From assembly GCA_032334055.1 (NCBI GenBank), contig JAUOZS010000002.1:62001-126000 (forward strand): a DNA stretch of 64,000 bases, in the 5' to 3' direction. Below the pieces are notes generated by a model. That model had not been told where the DNA came from. It ran no database searches and saw only the letters and a program-made list of their open reading frames with translations. The first letter of the stretch is position 1. Each line of letters begins with the position of its first letter. This document shows, piece after piece, positions 26,261-34,437 of this stretch. The stretch comes from Selenomonadales bacterium 4137-cl. GTDB taxonomy: Bacteria > Bacillota > Negativicutes > Sporomusales > UBA7701. Both the position numbers and the translations under genes were made by a program.

Positions 26261-26806
26261 ATGGCGCATTACGCGATGCTGATCGACGCGGCGCGCTGCA
26301 CAGGCTGCGCCGCCTGCCGGGTGGCCTGCCAGCTGCAGTGGCAGCTTCCCCCGGAGGTGTTTTTCAACCGCCTGGAGTTTCGCGAACACGGCCAGTACCC
26401 CGACGTCCGCCAGGAGATAGTGCCGGTGCAGTGCATGCACTGCGACAACCCGCCCTGCGCGACCGTCTGCCCCACGAAGGCGACTTATAAGCGCGCCGAC
26501 GGGCTTGTCCTCATCGACCATGACAAGTGCATCGGCTGCAAATACTGCGTCGTGGCCTGCCCCTACGATGTGCGGCAGGTGAACGACCGCGGCATTCCCG
26601 AGAAGTGCCGTTTCTGCGCGGGGTTCATCGAGAAGGGCGAGCAGCCGCCGTGCGCGAGCACGTGCATGAACGATGTGCGGGTGTTCGGCGACCTCGACGA
26701 CCCCAACAGCGCGATCAGCAAGAAAATGAAGACGGTGCAGGTTTATCAGCTGGCGGCCGAAAAAGGCACCAAACCGCGCGTTTTCTACGTGAAGAGGGGA
26801 GGCTGA
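26261..26806 (+). CDS. Four-cluster ferredoxin-type electron transfer subunit (PsrB-like)
   Basis: 181 residues. Cysteine groups for four [4Fe-4S] clusters are visible: CTGCAACRVAC, CMHCDNPPCATVCP, CIGCKYCVVACP and CRFC...PPCASTC. This DmsB/PsrB/NrfC family relays electrons between the membrane NrfD subunit and the molybdenum subunit on the outer face of the membrane; having no signal of its own, it is probably exported together with the Tat subunit. It begins four bases after the catalytic gene. Confidence 0.93.
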   Translation: MAHYAMLIDAARCTGCAACRVACQLQWQLPPEVFFNRLEFREHGQYPDVRQEIVPVQCMHCDNPPCATVCPTKATYKRADGLVLIDHDKCIGCKYCVVACPYDVRQVNDRGIPEKCRFCAGFIEKGEQPPCASTCMNDVRVFGDLDDPNSAISKKMKTVQVYQLAAEKGTKPRVFYVKRGG

Positions 26807-26810
26807 CGTG

Positions 26811-27962
26811 ATGCCGAAATTCGAGCGCTGGATGGCGCTGCCCGGTTTGCTGGTGCTGGCCGGGCTGGCGGGAGCCGGCTATAAGCTCGTTTACGGCGAG
26901 CACGCGCTGGGTACGACGGCCGCCGTGCCCTGGGGCAGTCTGATCGCCGGCTACGTGTTTTTCGCCGCCGCCGCGACCGGCGTCGGCCTGGTCGGCGCAG
27001 CCGGGCATTACAGCGGCCGGCCGGCGCTGGCGGCCCTGGAAAGGCCCAGTCTGTTCCTGGCCCTGTCGCTGCTGCTGGCCGGCTTCGGCCTGATCGGCAT
27101 CGAGCTGGGCAATCCCCTGCATATGATTTACATAGTTTTTTCGCCCAACCTCCATTCAGGCATCTGGTGGATGGGATTGCTGTACAGCATCTACATGGCC
27201 CTGCTGGTGGTGGAGTGCTATTTCAGCCAGACGGACCCCGCCAACAAGAACCTGAAGTTCGTATCCGCCCTGGCGGTCGTCAACAAGGTCGCGGCCGTCT
27301 GCAACCTGGGGGCGATTTTCGCCCTGGTCGCCACCCGGCCGTTCTGGCACGGTTTCTATTTCCCGCTGTACATTCTGCTGACAGCGATCCTGTCGGGCGC
27401 GGCCGCGCTGGCGGCGGTCATGTGGCTGAGCGCCAGGCGCCGGGGACGGGAGGCGGACGGCGGGGTGATGGCGGCCCTGGGCAGGATAATGCTGGCGGCG
27501 GCGGCGGTTACGCTGCTGGCGAACGCCGGCAAGGTGTTCCACGGCCTGGCGAGCGGCGATCCCGCCCTGCGGGAGGCCACGGCGGCGCTGGTGAACGGCC
27601 CGCTGGCGCTGCGTTTCTGGGTGTTGGAGATCGGCCTCGGGCTGCTGGTGCCGCTGGCGCTGTTGGTGAAGCCCGGCGGCGGGGAGCGCGTTTTCAGGGC
27701 GGCGGTCATGGTCCTGATCGGCGTGTTTTTCATGCGCCTCGATTTCGTTATGGCCGGGCAGATGGTGCCCCAGGTGGTGGTGGCAGGCGTCCAGCATACC
27801 CTGATGCACGCCTACGCGCCGACCTGGACGGAGTGGGCCTTGATCGGCGGGGCGGCGGGCGCGGCGACGCTGCTGTTCGCCTTCAGCGAAGCGCGTTTCG
27901 ATCTCGGCGCCGGCAAGACCGTAGCGCGCGGCCAGAGCTTACGGGCGGATGCGTCCGCTTAG
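26811..27962 (+). CDS. NrfD/PsrC family membrane anchor and quinol oxidase subunit
   Basis: About 383 residues with eight to ten hydrophobic helices. PsrC-like features: N-terminal LVYGEHALGTTAAVPWGSLIAGYVFFAAAATGVGL and HSGIWWMGLLYSIYMALLVVECYF. It oxidises menaquinol and passes electrons to the PsrB-like subunit. GTG 26808 directly precedes ATG 26811 and either could initiate behind GGGAGG. The end overlaps slightly upstream of the second rhodanese lipoprotein leader, so the five genes from 22.9 to 29 kb form one unit. Confidence 0.9.
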   Translation: MPKFERWMALPGLLVLAGLAGAGYKLVYGEHALGTTAAVPWGSLIAGYVFFAAAATGVGLVGAAGHYSGRPALAALERPSLFLALSLLLAGFGLIGIELGNPLHMIYIVFSPNLHSGIWWMGLLYSIYMALLVVECYFSQTDPANKNLKFVSALAVVNKVAAVCNLGAIFALVATRPFWHGFYFPLYILLTAILSGAAALAAVMWLSARRRGREADGGVMAALGRIMLAAAAVTLLANAGKVFHGLASGDPALREATAALVNGPLALRFWVLEIGLGLLVPLALLVKPGGGERVFRAAVMVLIGVFFMRLDFVMAGQMVPQVVVAGVQHTLMHAYAPTWTEWALIGGAAGAATLLFAFSEARFDLGAGKTVARGQSLRADASA

Positions 27963-28008
27963 CGATAGGTTTATTTCCAATAACAAGTTGAGAGAGGGGA
28001 TTAAAAAC

Positions 28009-28959
28009 GTGTTCAACAATCGCTTCCTGACCAACCGGTTCCTGTCTGTCGTAACCCTGCTGGTCCTGATCGCCTTCGTGGTCGCAGGCTGCGGAGCGCA
28101 GCAGGCCAAGGCGCCGGAGAAACCGGCCTCGGCGCCGGCGGCCTTCGACGCCGTCCAGGTGACCAAAGACACCGCCTGGGACGCCTACAGGAAGGTCGTA
28201 GCCGACGTCCAGGGCAAAACCTTCCCCGTCGACGCCGCCAAGGCCAAGGAACTCGTAACAGGCAACGAAAGCAAGTACCTGATCATCGACATGCGCTCTC
28301 CCGAAGACTACGCCAAGGGCCATGTCAAAGGGGCGGTCAACCTGACCATCGTCAAGCTGGCCGAGAACCTCGACAAGCTCCCGGCCGACAAGACCCTGCT
28401 GCTGTACTGCTATTCCGGGCAGAACACCGGCACGGCGATGGTCCCTCTGAAGGCATACGGTTATAAGGCACTGTCGATTTCCAAGGGCTTCCCGATGGTG
28501 GAAAAGGCGGGCTTCGCGATGGACACCGCCGCGACCGCCTTCACTCCGGCAGCCGCCAAGCCGGCAGCCGATCCCAAGCAAGCCGCCGCGCTGGCCGGTA
28601 TCAAGGACAACTATATGACGATCGCCAGGCAGATGGCCGCCAAGACCCTTGTTGTCAAGGGGGCAGATGTTAAGAAGCTCGTCGACAGCGCGCCCGACAA
28701 GTATGTTTATATCGACCTCCGCTCGGCCGACGATTTCGCCAAGGCCCACGTGAAGGGCGCTGTCAGCGCTCCGTTGGCGACCCTGCAGGACAAGGCCAAG
28801 ACCTTCCCCAGGGATAAGACGCTTGTGCTGTACTGCTACAGCGGCCAGACAGCCGCCATGGCCACCGCTCCCCTGAAAGCGGAAGGGTTCAAGCTCATTT
28901 CCATCAGCGCCGGGTTCCCGCAGGCCGAGGCCGGCGGGCTGCCGATCGAAAAGAAATAA
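28009..28959 (+). CDS. Double-rhodanese lipoprotein with both catalytic cysteines present
   Basis: 316 residues. Lipobox VAGC at about 23-26. Two rhodanese domains (about 60-165, 205-315): LIIDMRSPEDYAKGHVKGAVN and YIDLRSADDFAKAHVKGAVS, each followed by an intact active-site loop, LLLYCYSGQNTG and LVLYCYSGQTAA, with Cys. This is a plausible periplasmic sulfur carrier delivering sulfane sulfur to the adjacent molybdenum reductase. It is the counterpart of the Cys-less paralogue at 22941-23969. GTG 28009 follows GAGAGGGG; the in-frame ATG 27949 lies inside the NrfD gene and would spoil the lipoprotein signal. Confidence 0.88.
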   Translation: MFNNRFLTNRFLSVVTLLVLIAFVVAGCGAQQAKAPEKPASAPAAFDAVQVTKDTAWDAYRKVVADVQGKTFPVDAAKAKELVTGNESKYLIIDMRSPEDYAKGHVKGAVNLTIVKLAENLDKLPADKTLLLYCYSGQNTGTAMVPLKAYGYKALSISKGFPMVEKAGFAMDTAATAFTPAAAKPAADPKQAAALAGIKDNYMTIARQMAAKTLVVKGADVKKLVDSAPDKYVYIDLRSADDFAKAHVKGAVSAPLATLQDKAKTFPRDKTLVLYCYSGQTAAMATAPLKAEGFKLISISAGFPQAEAGGLPIEKK

Positions 28960-28972
28960 GCTTTGTCAACGC

Positions 28973-29002
28973 GGCAAGGCCCGCCACATGGCGGGCCTTG
29001 CC
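28973..29002 (+). terminator. Strong hairpin terminator after the sulfur-reductase operon
   Basis: GGCAAGGCCCGCC / GGCGGGCCTTGCC, 13 perfect base pairs with loop ACAT; the following T-run is poor. Confidence 0.75.
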
Positions 29003-29046
29003 GCCGTTTGTGTATATAAAAACAACCGGTGGGAAAATTACCTATT

Positions 29047-29100
29047 GTGGCGCATAATGGCACCCCTCGGCACCTGCCCGGGTGAGGCGGCGACGGAGCG
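29047..29100 (+). other. Structured 5' leader of the first permease gene, type unknown
   Basis: An outer stem GGCGC (29050) / GCGCC (29097) encloses GGCACC repeats and the hairpin CACC-TGCCCG-GGTG. It ends 15 bases before the AAGGAGG of the permease. It looks like a folded leader but does not match a riboswitch class I know. Confidence 0.3.
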
Positions 29101-29131
29101 CCGAAACCTTTATCAAGGAGGATTCTGCAAT

Positions 29132-30514
29132 ATGGTAACACTGACAACGGCCCACTGGGTATTCCTGTTCTGGGTGCTGGTCGTCATCGTCGTCATGGGT
29201 CTGAGAAAAGACCCGCTCATCCCCTGTATCCTCGGGCTGCTTTCCGTCGGCTGGATGGTCAAGGGCAGCATGGTCGGCGCCTTCACCACTGTATTCAATT
29301 CGCTGATCGTCGCCGGCAACGAGTTTTGGGGCATCATCGTCATCATTTCGCTGATCGTCGCGTTGTCCAGGCTGCTCAGCGAGACGGGGGCGGATTATCT
29401 GGTTATGAGTCCGGCCGCGAAGCTGATGGTCAACGCCGATGTCGCCTTCTGGGTGGTCGGCTTCGCGATGCTGATCGCCTCGTGGTTCTTCTGGCCCTCG
29501 CCGGCCACCGCCCTGGTCGGCGCCATCCTCTTCCCGGTTGCGGTGCGGGCCGGCCTGCCGGCAATCGGCGTGGCGATGGCGATGAACCTCTTCGGTCACG
29601 GCATCGGCCTGTCGACCGACTATGTCATTCAGGGGGCACCGACGATCACCGCCAAGGCGGCCGGGTTCGCCGACCCCGGTCCGGTGATTTCGGCCAGCAT
29701 CCCGCTCGCGATCACGATGGGCCTGGTTACGACGATCGCCGCCTATCTCGTCGTCAAAAAAGACATGCGGACCAACGCCGAAGCCCATAAGCTGGAGCGC
29801 GAGAAGATGGCGGCGGCCGCGCCGTCGCAGCGCGACATCGACTGGGTGTCGTGGCTGCTGGCGGTCGTTACGCCAGTGGCGTTCGCCCTCGACGTCGCCG
29901 CCATGCTGACCCTCAACCTGCGGGGCGGCGACGCCACCGCCCTGCTCGGCGCGACCGCCCTCGTCATCCTGGCTGTCGGCTGCCTGCTCAAATTCGGCAT
30001 GGACGGCCTTGAGAAGATCACCGACTACCTGCGCGACGGCTTCATGTTCGGTATCAAGATCTTCGCCCCCGTAATCGTCATCGGCGGATTCTTCTTCATG
30101 GGCAAGGGCGACCTCGCCAAGTCGATCTTCGAGCTCAAGACCGCGACCGGCTTTCTTGAGGATTTCGGCATCTACCTGTCGCAGACGGTGCCGCTGAATA
30201 AGGCGTTCGTGGCTATCGTCAGCCTGGGGACGGGCATCATCGTCGGCCTCGACGGCTCGGGCTTCTCGCCGCTGCCGTTGGTGGGCTCAGTGGCCGCGAC
30301 CTTTGAGAAGGCCATCGCGGTCGACAAGGCGACGCTGGCAGCCCTGGGGCAGATGGCCGGCGTGTGGACGGGCGGCGGGACGATCATCCCCTGGGGCCTT
30401 ATCCCGGTGGCCGCCATTACCGGGGTCAATCCCATCGAGCTGGCCAGGCGCAATTTCGTGCCGGTGGTGCTGGGGTTCGTCGCCACGACGATCGTGGCCA
30501 TCATCCTGATGTAA
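29132..30514 (+). CDS. Multi-pass membrane permease, first of a tandem pair
   Basis: 460 residues with about eleven or twelve hydrophobic segments and a central soluble loop rich in Lys/Glu (about 212-235). Landmarks are WFFWPSPATALVGAILFPVAVRAGLPAIGVAMAMN, GHGIGLSTDYVIQGAP, GLDGSGFSPLPLVGS and TGGGTIIPWGLIPVAAITGVNP. Such repeated Gly-rich re-entrant motifs resemble ion-transporter-superfamily carriers (GntP/NhaC/CitM-like), but I cannot name the family or substrate. ATG 29132 follows AAGGAGG. The following gene is a near-identical paralogue. Preceded by a structured leader and closed by an 18-bp terminator. Confidence 0.85.
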   Translation: MVTLTTAHWVFLFWVLVVIVVMGLRKDPLIPCILGLLSVGWMVKGSMVGAFTTVFNSLIVAGNEFWGIIVIISLIVALSRLLSETGADYLVMSPAAKLMVNADVAFWVVGFAMLIASWFFWPSPATALVGAILFPVAVRAGLPAIGVAMAMNLFGHGIGLSTDYVIQGAPTITAKAAGFADPGPVISASIPLAITMGLVTTIAAYLVVKKDMRTNAEAHKLEREKMAAAAPSQRDIDWVSWLLAVVTPVAFALDVAAMLTLNLRGGDATALLGATALVILAVGCLLKFGMDGLEKITDYLRDGFMFGIKIFAPVIVIGGFFFMGKGDLAKSIFELKTATGFLEDFGIYLSQTVPLNKAFVAIVSLGTGIIVGLDGSGFSPLPLVGSVAATFEKAIAVDKATLAALGQMAGVWTGGGTIIPWGLIPVAAITGVNPIELARRNFVPVVLGFVATTIVAIILM

Positions 30515-30520
30515 GGTACG

Positions 30521-30560
30521 CACGAAAGGGGCGGCAGCGGAAGCTGCCGCCCCTTTCGTG
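30521..30560. terminator. Very strong terminator between the tandem permeases
   Basis: CACGAAAGGGGCGGCAGC / GCTGCCGCCCCTTTCGTG, 18 perfect base pairs with loop GGAA, followed by TAAAAATA. It uncouples the two permease genes. Confidence 0.85.
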
Positions 30561-30629
30561 TAAAAATACATTGCGGCCGGCGGAGCGGCGGCAGGAATAT
30601 GAAGAGAAAATGGCGAATTTTCAAAAAGG

Positions 30630-30644
30630 CTCATCATTGATGAG
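30630..30644. promoter_or_regulatory. Palindromic operator shared with the B12-mutase cluster
   Basis: CTCATCA-T-TGATGAG, a perfect 7-1-7 palindrome, continuing into TAGCTACCA and then GGAAAAAAGGAGGTGA. The same palindrome and downstream context occur at 43393-43407. It lies about 110 bases upstream of the second permease start. An ATG inside the palindrome opens an 18-codon frame (MSSYHIWKKGGDAAAVVG) aligned with the corresponding frame at 43403. Confidence 0.7.
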
Positions 30645-30751
30645 TAGCTACCATATTTGGAAAAAAGGAGGTGACGCCGCTGCTGTAGTGGGATAACTTT
30701 TTGTTTTTATAGCCCCGGGATCGATACGAATTTTGAGGAGGAGTTTAGTAT

Positions 30752-32137
30752 ATGACGGTAGCGCTGACCGCGGCTCACTGGCTGTTCCTGTTTTGGGTAT
30801 TGGTTGTCATCGTCGTCATGGGCTTCCGCAAGGATCCGCTGATTCCCTGTATCCTGGGCTTGCTTTCCGTAGGCTGGCTGGTAAAAGGCGGCGTTGTGGG
30901 CGCGTTTACCACGGTGTTCAATTCGCTGATCGTGGCCGGCAACGAGTTTTGGGGAATTATTGTCGTTATTTCGTTGATTGTCGCGTTGTCCAGGCTGCTC
31001 AGCGAGACGGGGGCGGATTATCTGGTGATGAGCCCGGCCGCCAGACTGATGGTTAATGCCGATGTCGCCTTCTGGGTGGTCGGCCTGGCGATGATGTTCG
31101 CTTCCTGGTTCTTCTGGCCTTCGCCGGCCACCGCCCTGGTTGGCGCCATCCTGTTCCCGGTCGCGGTGCGGGCCGGCCTGCCGGCGATCGGCGTGGCGAT
31201 GGCCATGAACCTCTTCGGGCATGGCATCGCGCTTTCCACCGACTTCGTCATCCAGGGGGCGCCGACGATTACCGCCAAGGCGGCCGGGTTCGCCAATCCC
31301 GCCCCGGTGATTTCGGCCAGCGTGCCGCTCATTATCACCATGGGTCTTGTGACCACCGTGGCCGCGTTCGTCCTGATCAAGCGCGACATGAAGGCCAACG
31401 GCGCCGCTCATAAGCTGGAGCGCGAGGCGCTGATGTCAAACACCGAAACCAAGCGCGAGCTCGACTGGGTGTCGTGGTTCCTGGCGGTCGTGACGCCGGT
31501 GGCCTTCGCTCTCGACGTCGTCGCGATGTTGACCCTCAACCTGCGGGGCGGCGACGCCACCGCTCTCCTCGGCGCCACCGCCCTCGTCATCCTGGCTGTC
31601 GGCTGTCTGCTCAAGTTCGGCATGGAGGGCCTCGAAAAGATAACCGATTACCTGCGCGACGGCTTCATGTTCGGTATCAAGATCTTCGCCCCCGTTATCG
31701 TTATCGGCGGATTCTTCTTCATGGGCAAGGGCGATCTTGCCAAGGCGATTTTCGAACTCAAGACGGCAACCGGTTTCCTGGAGGATTTCGGCGTGGCTCT
31801 CTCCCAAACGGTGCCGCTCAACAAGCCGTTCGTCGCTCTGGTGACTCTGGGAACGGGCATCATCGTCGGCCTCGACGGCTCGGGCTTTTCGCCGCTGCCG
31901 CTGGTGGGCTCCGTGGCCGCGACTTTCGACAAGGCCATCGCTCTCGACAAGGCGACGCTGGCCGCTCTCGGCCAGATCGCCGGTGTGTGGACGGGCGGCG
32001 GGACGATCATCCCCTGGGGCCTTATCCCGGTGGCCGCCATCACCGGCGTCAATCCCATCGAGCTGGCGAGGCGCAACTTCGTGCCGGTGGTGCTGGGGTT
32101 CGTCGCCACGACGATCGTGGCCATTATTCTCCTGTAA
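30752..32137 (+). CDS. Multi-pass membrane permease, second of a tandem pair
   Basis: 461 residues, nearly identical to the permease at 29132-30514 through all membrane segments; differences concentrate in the central hydrophilic loop (AAHKLEREALMSNTETKRELDW here) and a few conservative exchanges such as GHGIALSTDFV. This is evidence of recent tandem duplication. GAGGAGGAG precedes ATG 30752. Unlike the first copy, its leader carries the CTCATCA-N-TGATGAG operator shared with the mutase cluster at 43.4 kb, so it is probably the uptake system for that cluster's substrate. The family and substrate are unassigned. Confidence 0.85.
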   Translation: MTVALTAAHWLFLFWVLVVIVVMGFRKDPLIPCILGLLSVGWLVKGGVVGAFTTVFNSLIVAGNEFWGIIVVISLIVALSRLLSETGADYLVMSPAARLMVNADVAFWVVGLAMMFASWFFWPSPATALVGAILFPVAVRAGLPAIGVAMAMNLFGHGIALSTDFVIQGAPTITAKAAGFANPAPVISASVPLIITMGLVTTVAAFVLIKRDMKANGAAHKLEREALMSNTETKRELDWVSWFLAVVTPVAFALDVVAMLTLNLRGGDATALLGATALVILAVGCLLKFGMEGLEKITDYLRDGFMFGIKIFAPVIVIGGFFFMGKGDLAKAIFELKTATGFLEDFGVALSQTVPLNKPFVALVTLGTGIIVGLDGSGFSPLPLVGSVAATFDKAIALDKATLAALGQIAGVWTGGGTIIPWGLIPVAAITGVNPIELARRNFVPVVLGFVATTIVAIILL

Positions 32138-32807
32138 CCCAGGTAACGATTCGACCCCGGAAAGAGGGTGGCAACCCGGTTGCCATCCTCTTTATTTCAT
32201 TTTCGCGGCCGGCGGCGAAAAGGATGGCGTCGTTGTCCGCGGTCCAGTCCGCGGGCGAGGCGAGGGTCACCCGGCTGCCGCGGGCGCGCAGGCCGTCGGC
32301 CAGCGGCGCGAGCAGGGCGGCCAGCGGAGCGGACGCGAGGATGACGATCTGGCGGCCTGCCGCCGCGGCCAGCGTTTCGTGGCCGGCGAAGGCGTTGCCG
32401 ACGGGCGCCGGTTTGATCGCTTGGCCGAGGAGCAGGTCGGCGGGACAGGGATCGAAGGAGAGGAGGTACACCTGGCCTGAGGGGTAGCTTCTGAGGACTA
32501 CCGCGCCGATGTTTCGGCCGCCGGGCACCGGGAGACGGAATTTGACCGTCGTGCCGGCCGTTGCCGCCGCCAGAATGCCGCCGCCTTTGACGATCAGGCC
32601 GGTGGCTCCCGCCAGGGGACGCACGGCGACAACCGTGCCGGGCGGCCGGTCGTCGCCGTCCCGCCATTGGTAGCGCTCGAAGGCGCATCGACCCTGCCAG
32701 TCGCAGTCGCACACCGTTTCGCCCCTGAGGTGCGTGCAGTAGGTGCATTCCGCCGTTTCCGCAAGGGTGCAGGGGCAGCGTTCCGCGGCAAGTTCTTCGC
32801 ATTCCAC
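32124..32807 (-). CDS. Cys-rich N-terminal protein with a ferredoxin-reductase-like body, function unknown
   Basis: 227 residues. The first 45 residues hold ten cysteines (CEELAAERCPC, ECTYCTHLRGETVCDCDW, GRCAFERYQW), which could bind one Fe-S cluster and/or zinc. The rest resembles the beta-barrel plus nucleotide-binding layout of dihydroorotate-dehydrogenase electron-transfer or ferredoxin-NAD reductases (GTTVKFRLPVPGG; QIVILASAPLAALLAPLADGLRARGSRVTLAS), but the GxGxG-type motifs are degenerate, so this is a weak assignment. GTG 32807 follows GAGGTGAT. Its 3' end overlaps the end of the second permease by 14 bases on the opposite strand, and the permease terminator lies inside it. Confidence 0.7.
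   Translation of the reverse strand: MECEELAAERCPCTLAETAECTYCTHLRGETVCDCDWQGRCAFERYQWRDGDDRPPGTVVAVRPLAGATGLIVKGGGILAAATAGTTVKFRLPVPGGRNIGAVVLRSYPSGQVYLLSFDPCPADLLLGQAIKPAPVGNAFAGHETLAAAAGRQIVILASAPLAALLAPLADGLRARGSRVTLASPADWTADNDAILFAAGRENEIKRMATGLPPSFRGRIVTWVTGE
32161..32193 (+). terminator. Terminator of the second permease
   Basis: AAAGAGGGTGGCAAC / GTTGCCATCCTCTTT with loop CCG, followed by ATTTCATTTT. It lies within the 3' coding part of the minus-strand gene. Confidence 0.8.
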
Positions 32808-33034
32808 GGGTTATCACCTCTCGATATCTTCGTGCGCCGATGTCTGTCGGCTATCCATGATATGCGGGAGGCGGCCGGGAGGTTCCGTATAATGAAAAAA
32901 TGATGTTTGTCCGGGGGCGTGGCTGGCGGCTGATCCGGAGTGCCCCGCGGAAAGCCCGGCAGACGGCGGTTTTGGATGGTGAAGTTAAATTTCACCATTT
33001 GAAACGGCCGTCGGCAGGAATAAAACTCCTGACA

Positions 33035-33165
33035 CAGAATTTGCAATTAACAGATAAGTAATTGAGTTAATAAAGTGCCGGCGTTTTTCGACGCTATTTC
33101 CCTTGCCCGGGAAACGGAGGGGCGATTCATTGCAGAATTTTGCGGTTAACAGTAAGTGGATTAAG
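33035..33165 (+). repeat. Imperfect direct repeat across the ROK gene start
   Basis: CAGAATTTGCAATTAACAG followed by ATAAGTAATTGA (33035-33065) recurs as CAGAATTTTGCGGTTAACAG then TAAGTGGATTAAG (33133-33165), 98 bases later; the second copy encodes the N terminus of the ROK regulator. This could be paired operators for autoregulation or a duplicated gene start. The rest of the 320-base gap between the divergent genes shows no gene. Confidence 0.45.
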
Positions 33166-34371
33166 AAACTTAACAGGATGAATGTCCTTAACATCCTAAA
33201 ACGCCAAGGCTCGGTATCGCGCCAGGAACTGGCCGTCATAACCGGTCTTACGGGACCGGCGATCACCGGCATCGTCAAGGAGCTTCTCGCGATGGGGTTC
33301 GTCAAGGAGACGGGGCTCGGCCGTTCCCAGGGAGGGCGTAAGCCGATGCAGTTGGAGATCAATCCCGAGGCTGGCTATGTTTTTGGCGTCGAGGTGACTC
33401 GCCACGAGGTTTCGATGGGCATGGCCAACCTTACCGACGACCCCGTGCTGCTGCAGCGGCGGGCTGTCGATATGTCGGCGCCGCGCCCGGGGATCGACAA
33501 TTTTATCAAGATGATCACTTCGGCCGCCCGCATGGTGGAGCGGAAAGGGCAGCTGCTGGCGCTGGGGGTGGCCTTTCCCGGCCTCCTGGACGCTGCTACG
33601 GGTACGGTCAAGCGCTCGGTCAATCTCGGCCCCGACTGGAACGGCTACCCGATTCAGACGGCGCTGGAAGAGCGGCTGGGGATAAAGGTATTCGTCGAGA
33701 ACAACTCCAACGCGGCCGCTTTGGCGGAAAGGTGGTTCGGCGACTGCGCCGACTGCCGCGATCTGGTGTACGTCAACTGGGGCGAGGGCGTCAGCGCCGG
33801 CGTCCTGACGGACGAGCGCATTCTCCAGGGCCACCGCGGTTTTGCCGGGGAGATCGGCCATATCGTCATCCAGGAGGGCGGCGCGCTCTGCAACTGCGGC
33901 AATCGCGGCTGCCTGGAGACGCTGTGCGGCATCCCCGCGCTGGAACGCAGGGTGGCGAGCGAGTTGCCGTTCATCCCCGCCGATGACCCAGTGCGCAAGC
34001 TGGCCGCCGCCGGGCGGGTGTCGATCGAGGATTTCATCGACTGCGCGGCGGCCGAAGGCTCGTACTGCGCCGATCTGATGCGCCAGGTGGCGAGGTATGT
34101 GGGCTATGCGGTGGCCGATGTCGTCAATATCCTCAATCCCGAGGTGGTTTTCCTCGGTGGCCGGATGGCCCGCGCGGCCGCCCTCTGCCGGGATGTGATC
34201 GAGGAGACGGTGCGTTCCCACGCTTTTCCCGAGGTAGCGGCGGCGACCGAGCTGAGGATTTCGTCGCTTGACGGGCGGGCCGGGTTCGCCGGGGCCTGCG
34301 CGCTGGCCCTCAGGGAAACGATGGAGTCTGCGGAGTCAGATTTGTTGAAGAGGGCAGGGAGAATGGATTAA
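33130..34371 (+). CDS. ROK-family transcriptional regulator (NagC/XylR type)
   Basis: About 413 residues. An N-terminal winged helix (about 12-70, NVLNILKRQGSVSRQELAVITGLTGPAITGIVKELLAMGFV) precedes a ROK sugar-kinase-like domain: LGVAFPGLLD, VFVENNSNAAALAERWFG, GEGVSAGVLTDERILQGHRGFAGEIGHIVI and the zinc-binding CNCGNRGCLETL. TTG 33130 with GGAGGGG eight bases upstream is the likely start. It stands directly before the TRAP transporter and uxaBA genes, so control of hexuronate use is a sound inference; effector probably a uronate or altronate-type sugar acid. Confidence 0.9.
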   Translation: MQNFAVNSKWIKKLNRMNVLNILKRQGSVSRQELAVITGLTGPAITGIVKELLAMGFVKETGLGRSQGGRKPMQLEINPEAGYVFGVEVTRHEVSMGMANLTDDPVLLQRRAVDMSAPRPGIDNFIKMITSAARMVERKGQLLALGVAFPGLLDAATGTVKRSVNLGPDWNGYPIQTALEERLGIKVFVENNSNAAALAERWFGDCADCRDLVYVNWGEGVSAGVLTDERILQGHRGFAGEIGHIVIQEGGALCNCGNRGCLETLCGIPALERRVASELPFIPADDPVRKLAAAGRVSIEDFIDCAAAEGSYCADLMRQVARYVGYAVADVVNILNPEVVFLGGRMARAAALCRDVIEETVRSHAFPEVAAATELRISSLDGRAGFAGACALALRETMESAESDLLKRAGRMD

Positions 34372-34437
34372 TTTGATCCTGCGGAAGCCGCGGAGGCTTC
34401 TCCGTTAAAAATAAATTAATGTTTAGGGAGGGTAATC

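Noticed and set aside
29047..29100. Known riboswitch (SAM, cobalamin, fluoride, c-di-GMP, guanidine)
   Set aside because: The conserved cores of these classes were not found; left as an untyped structured leader.
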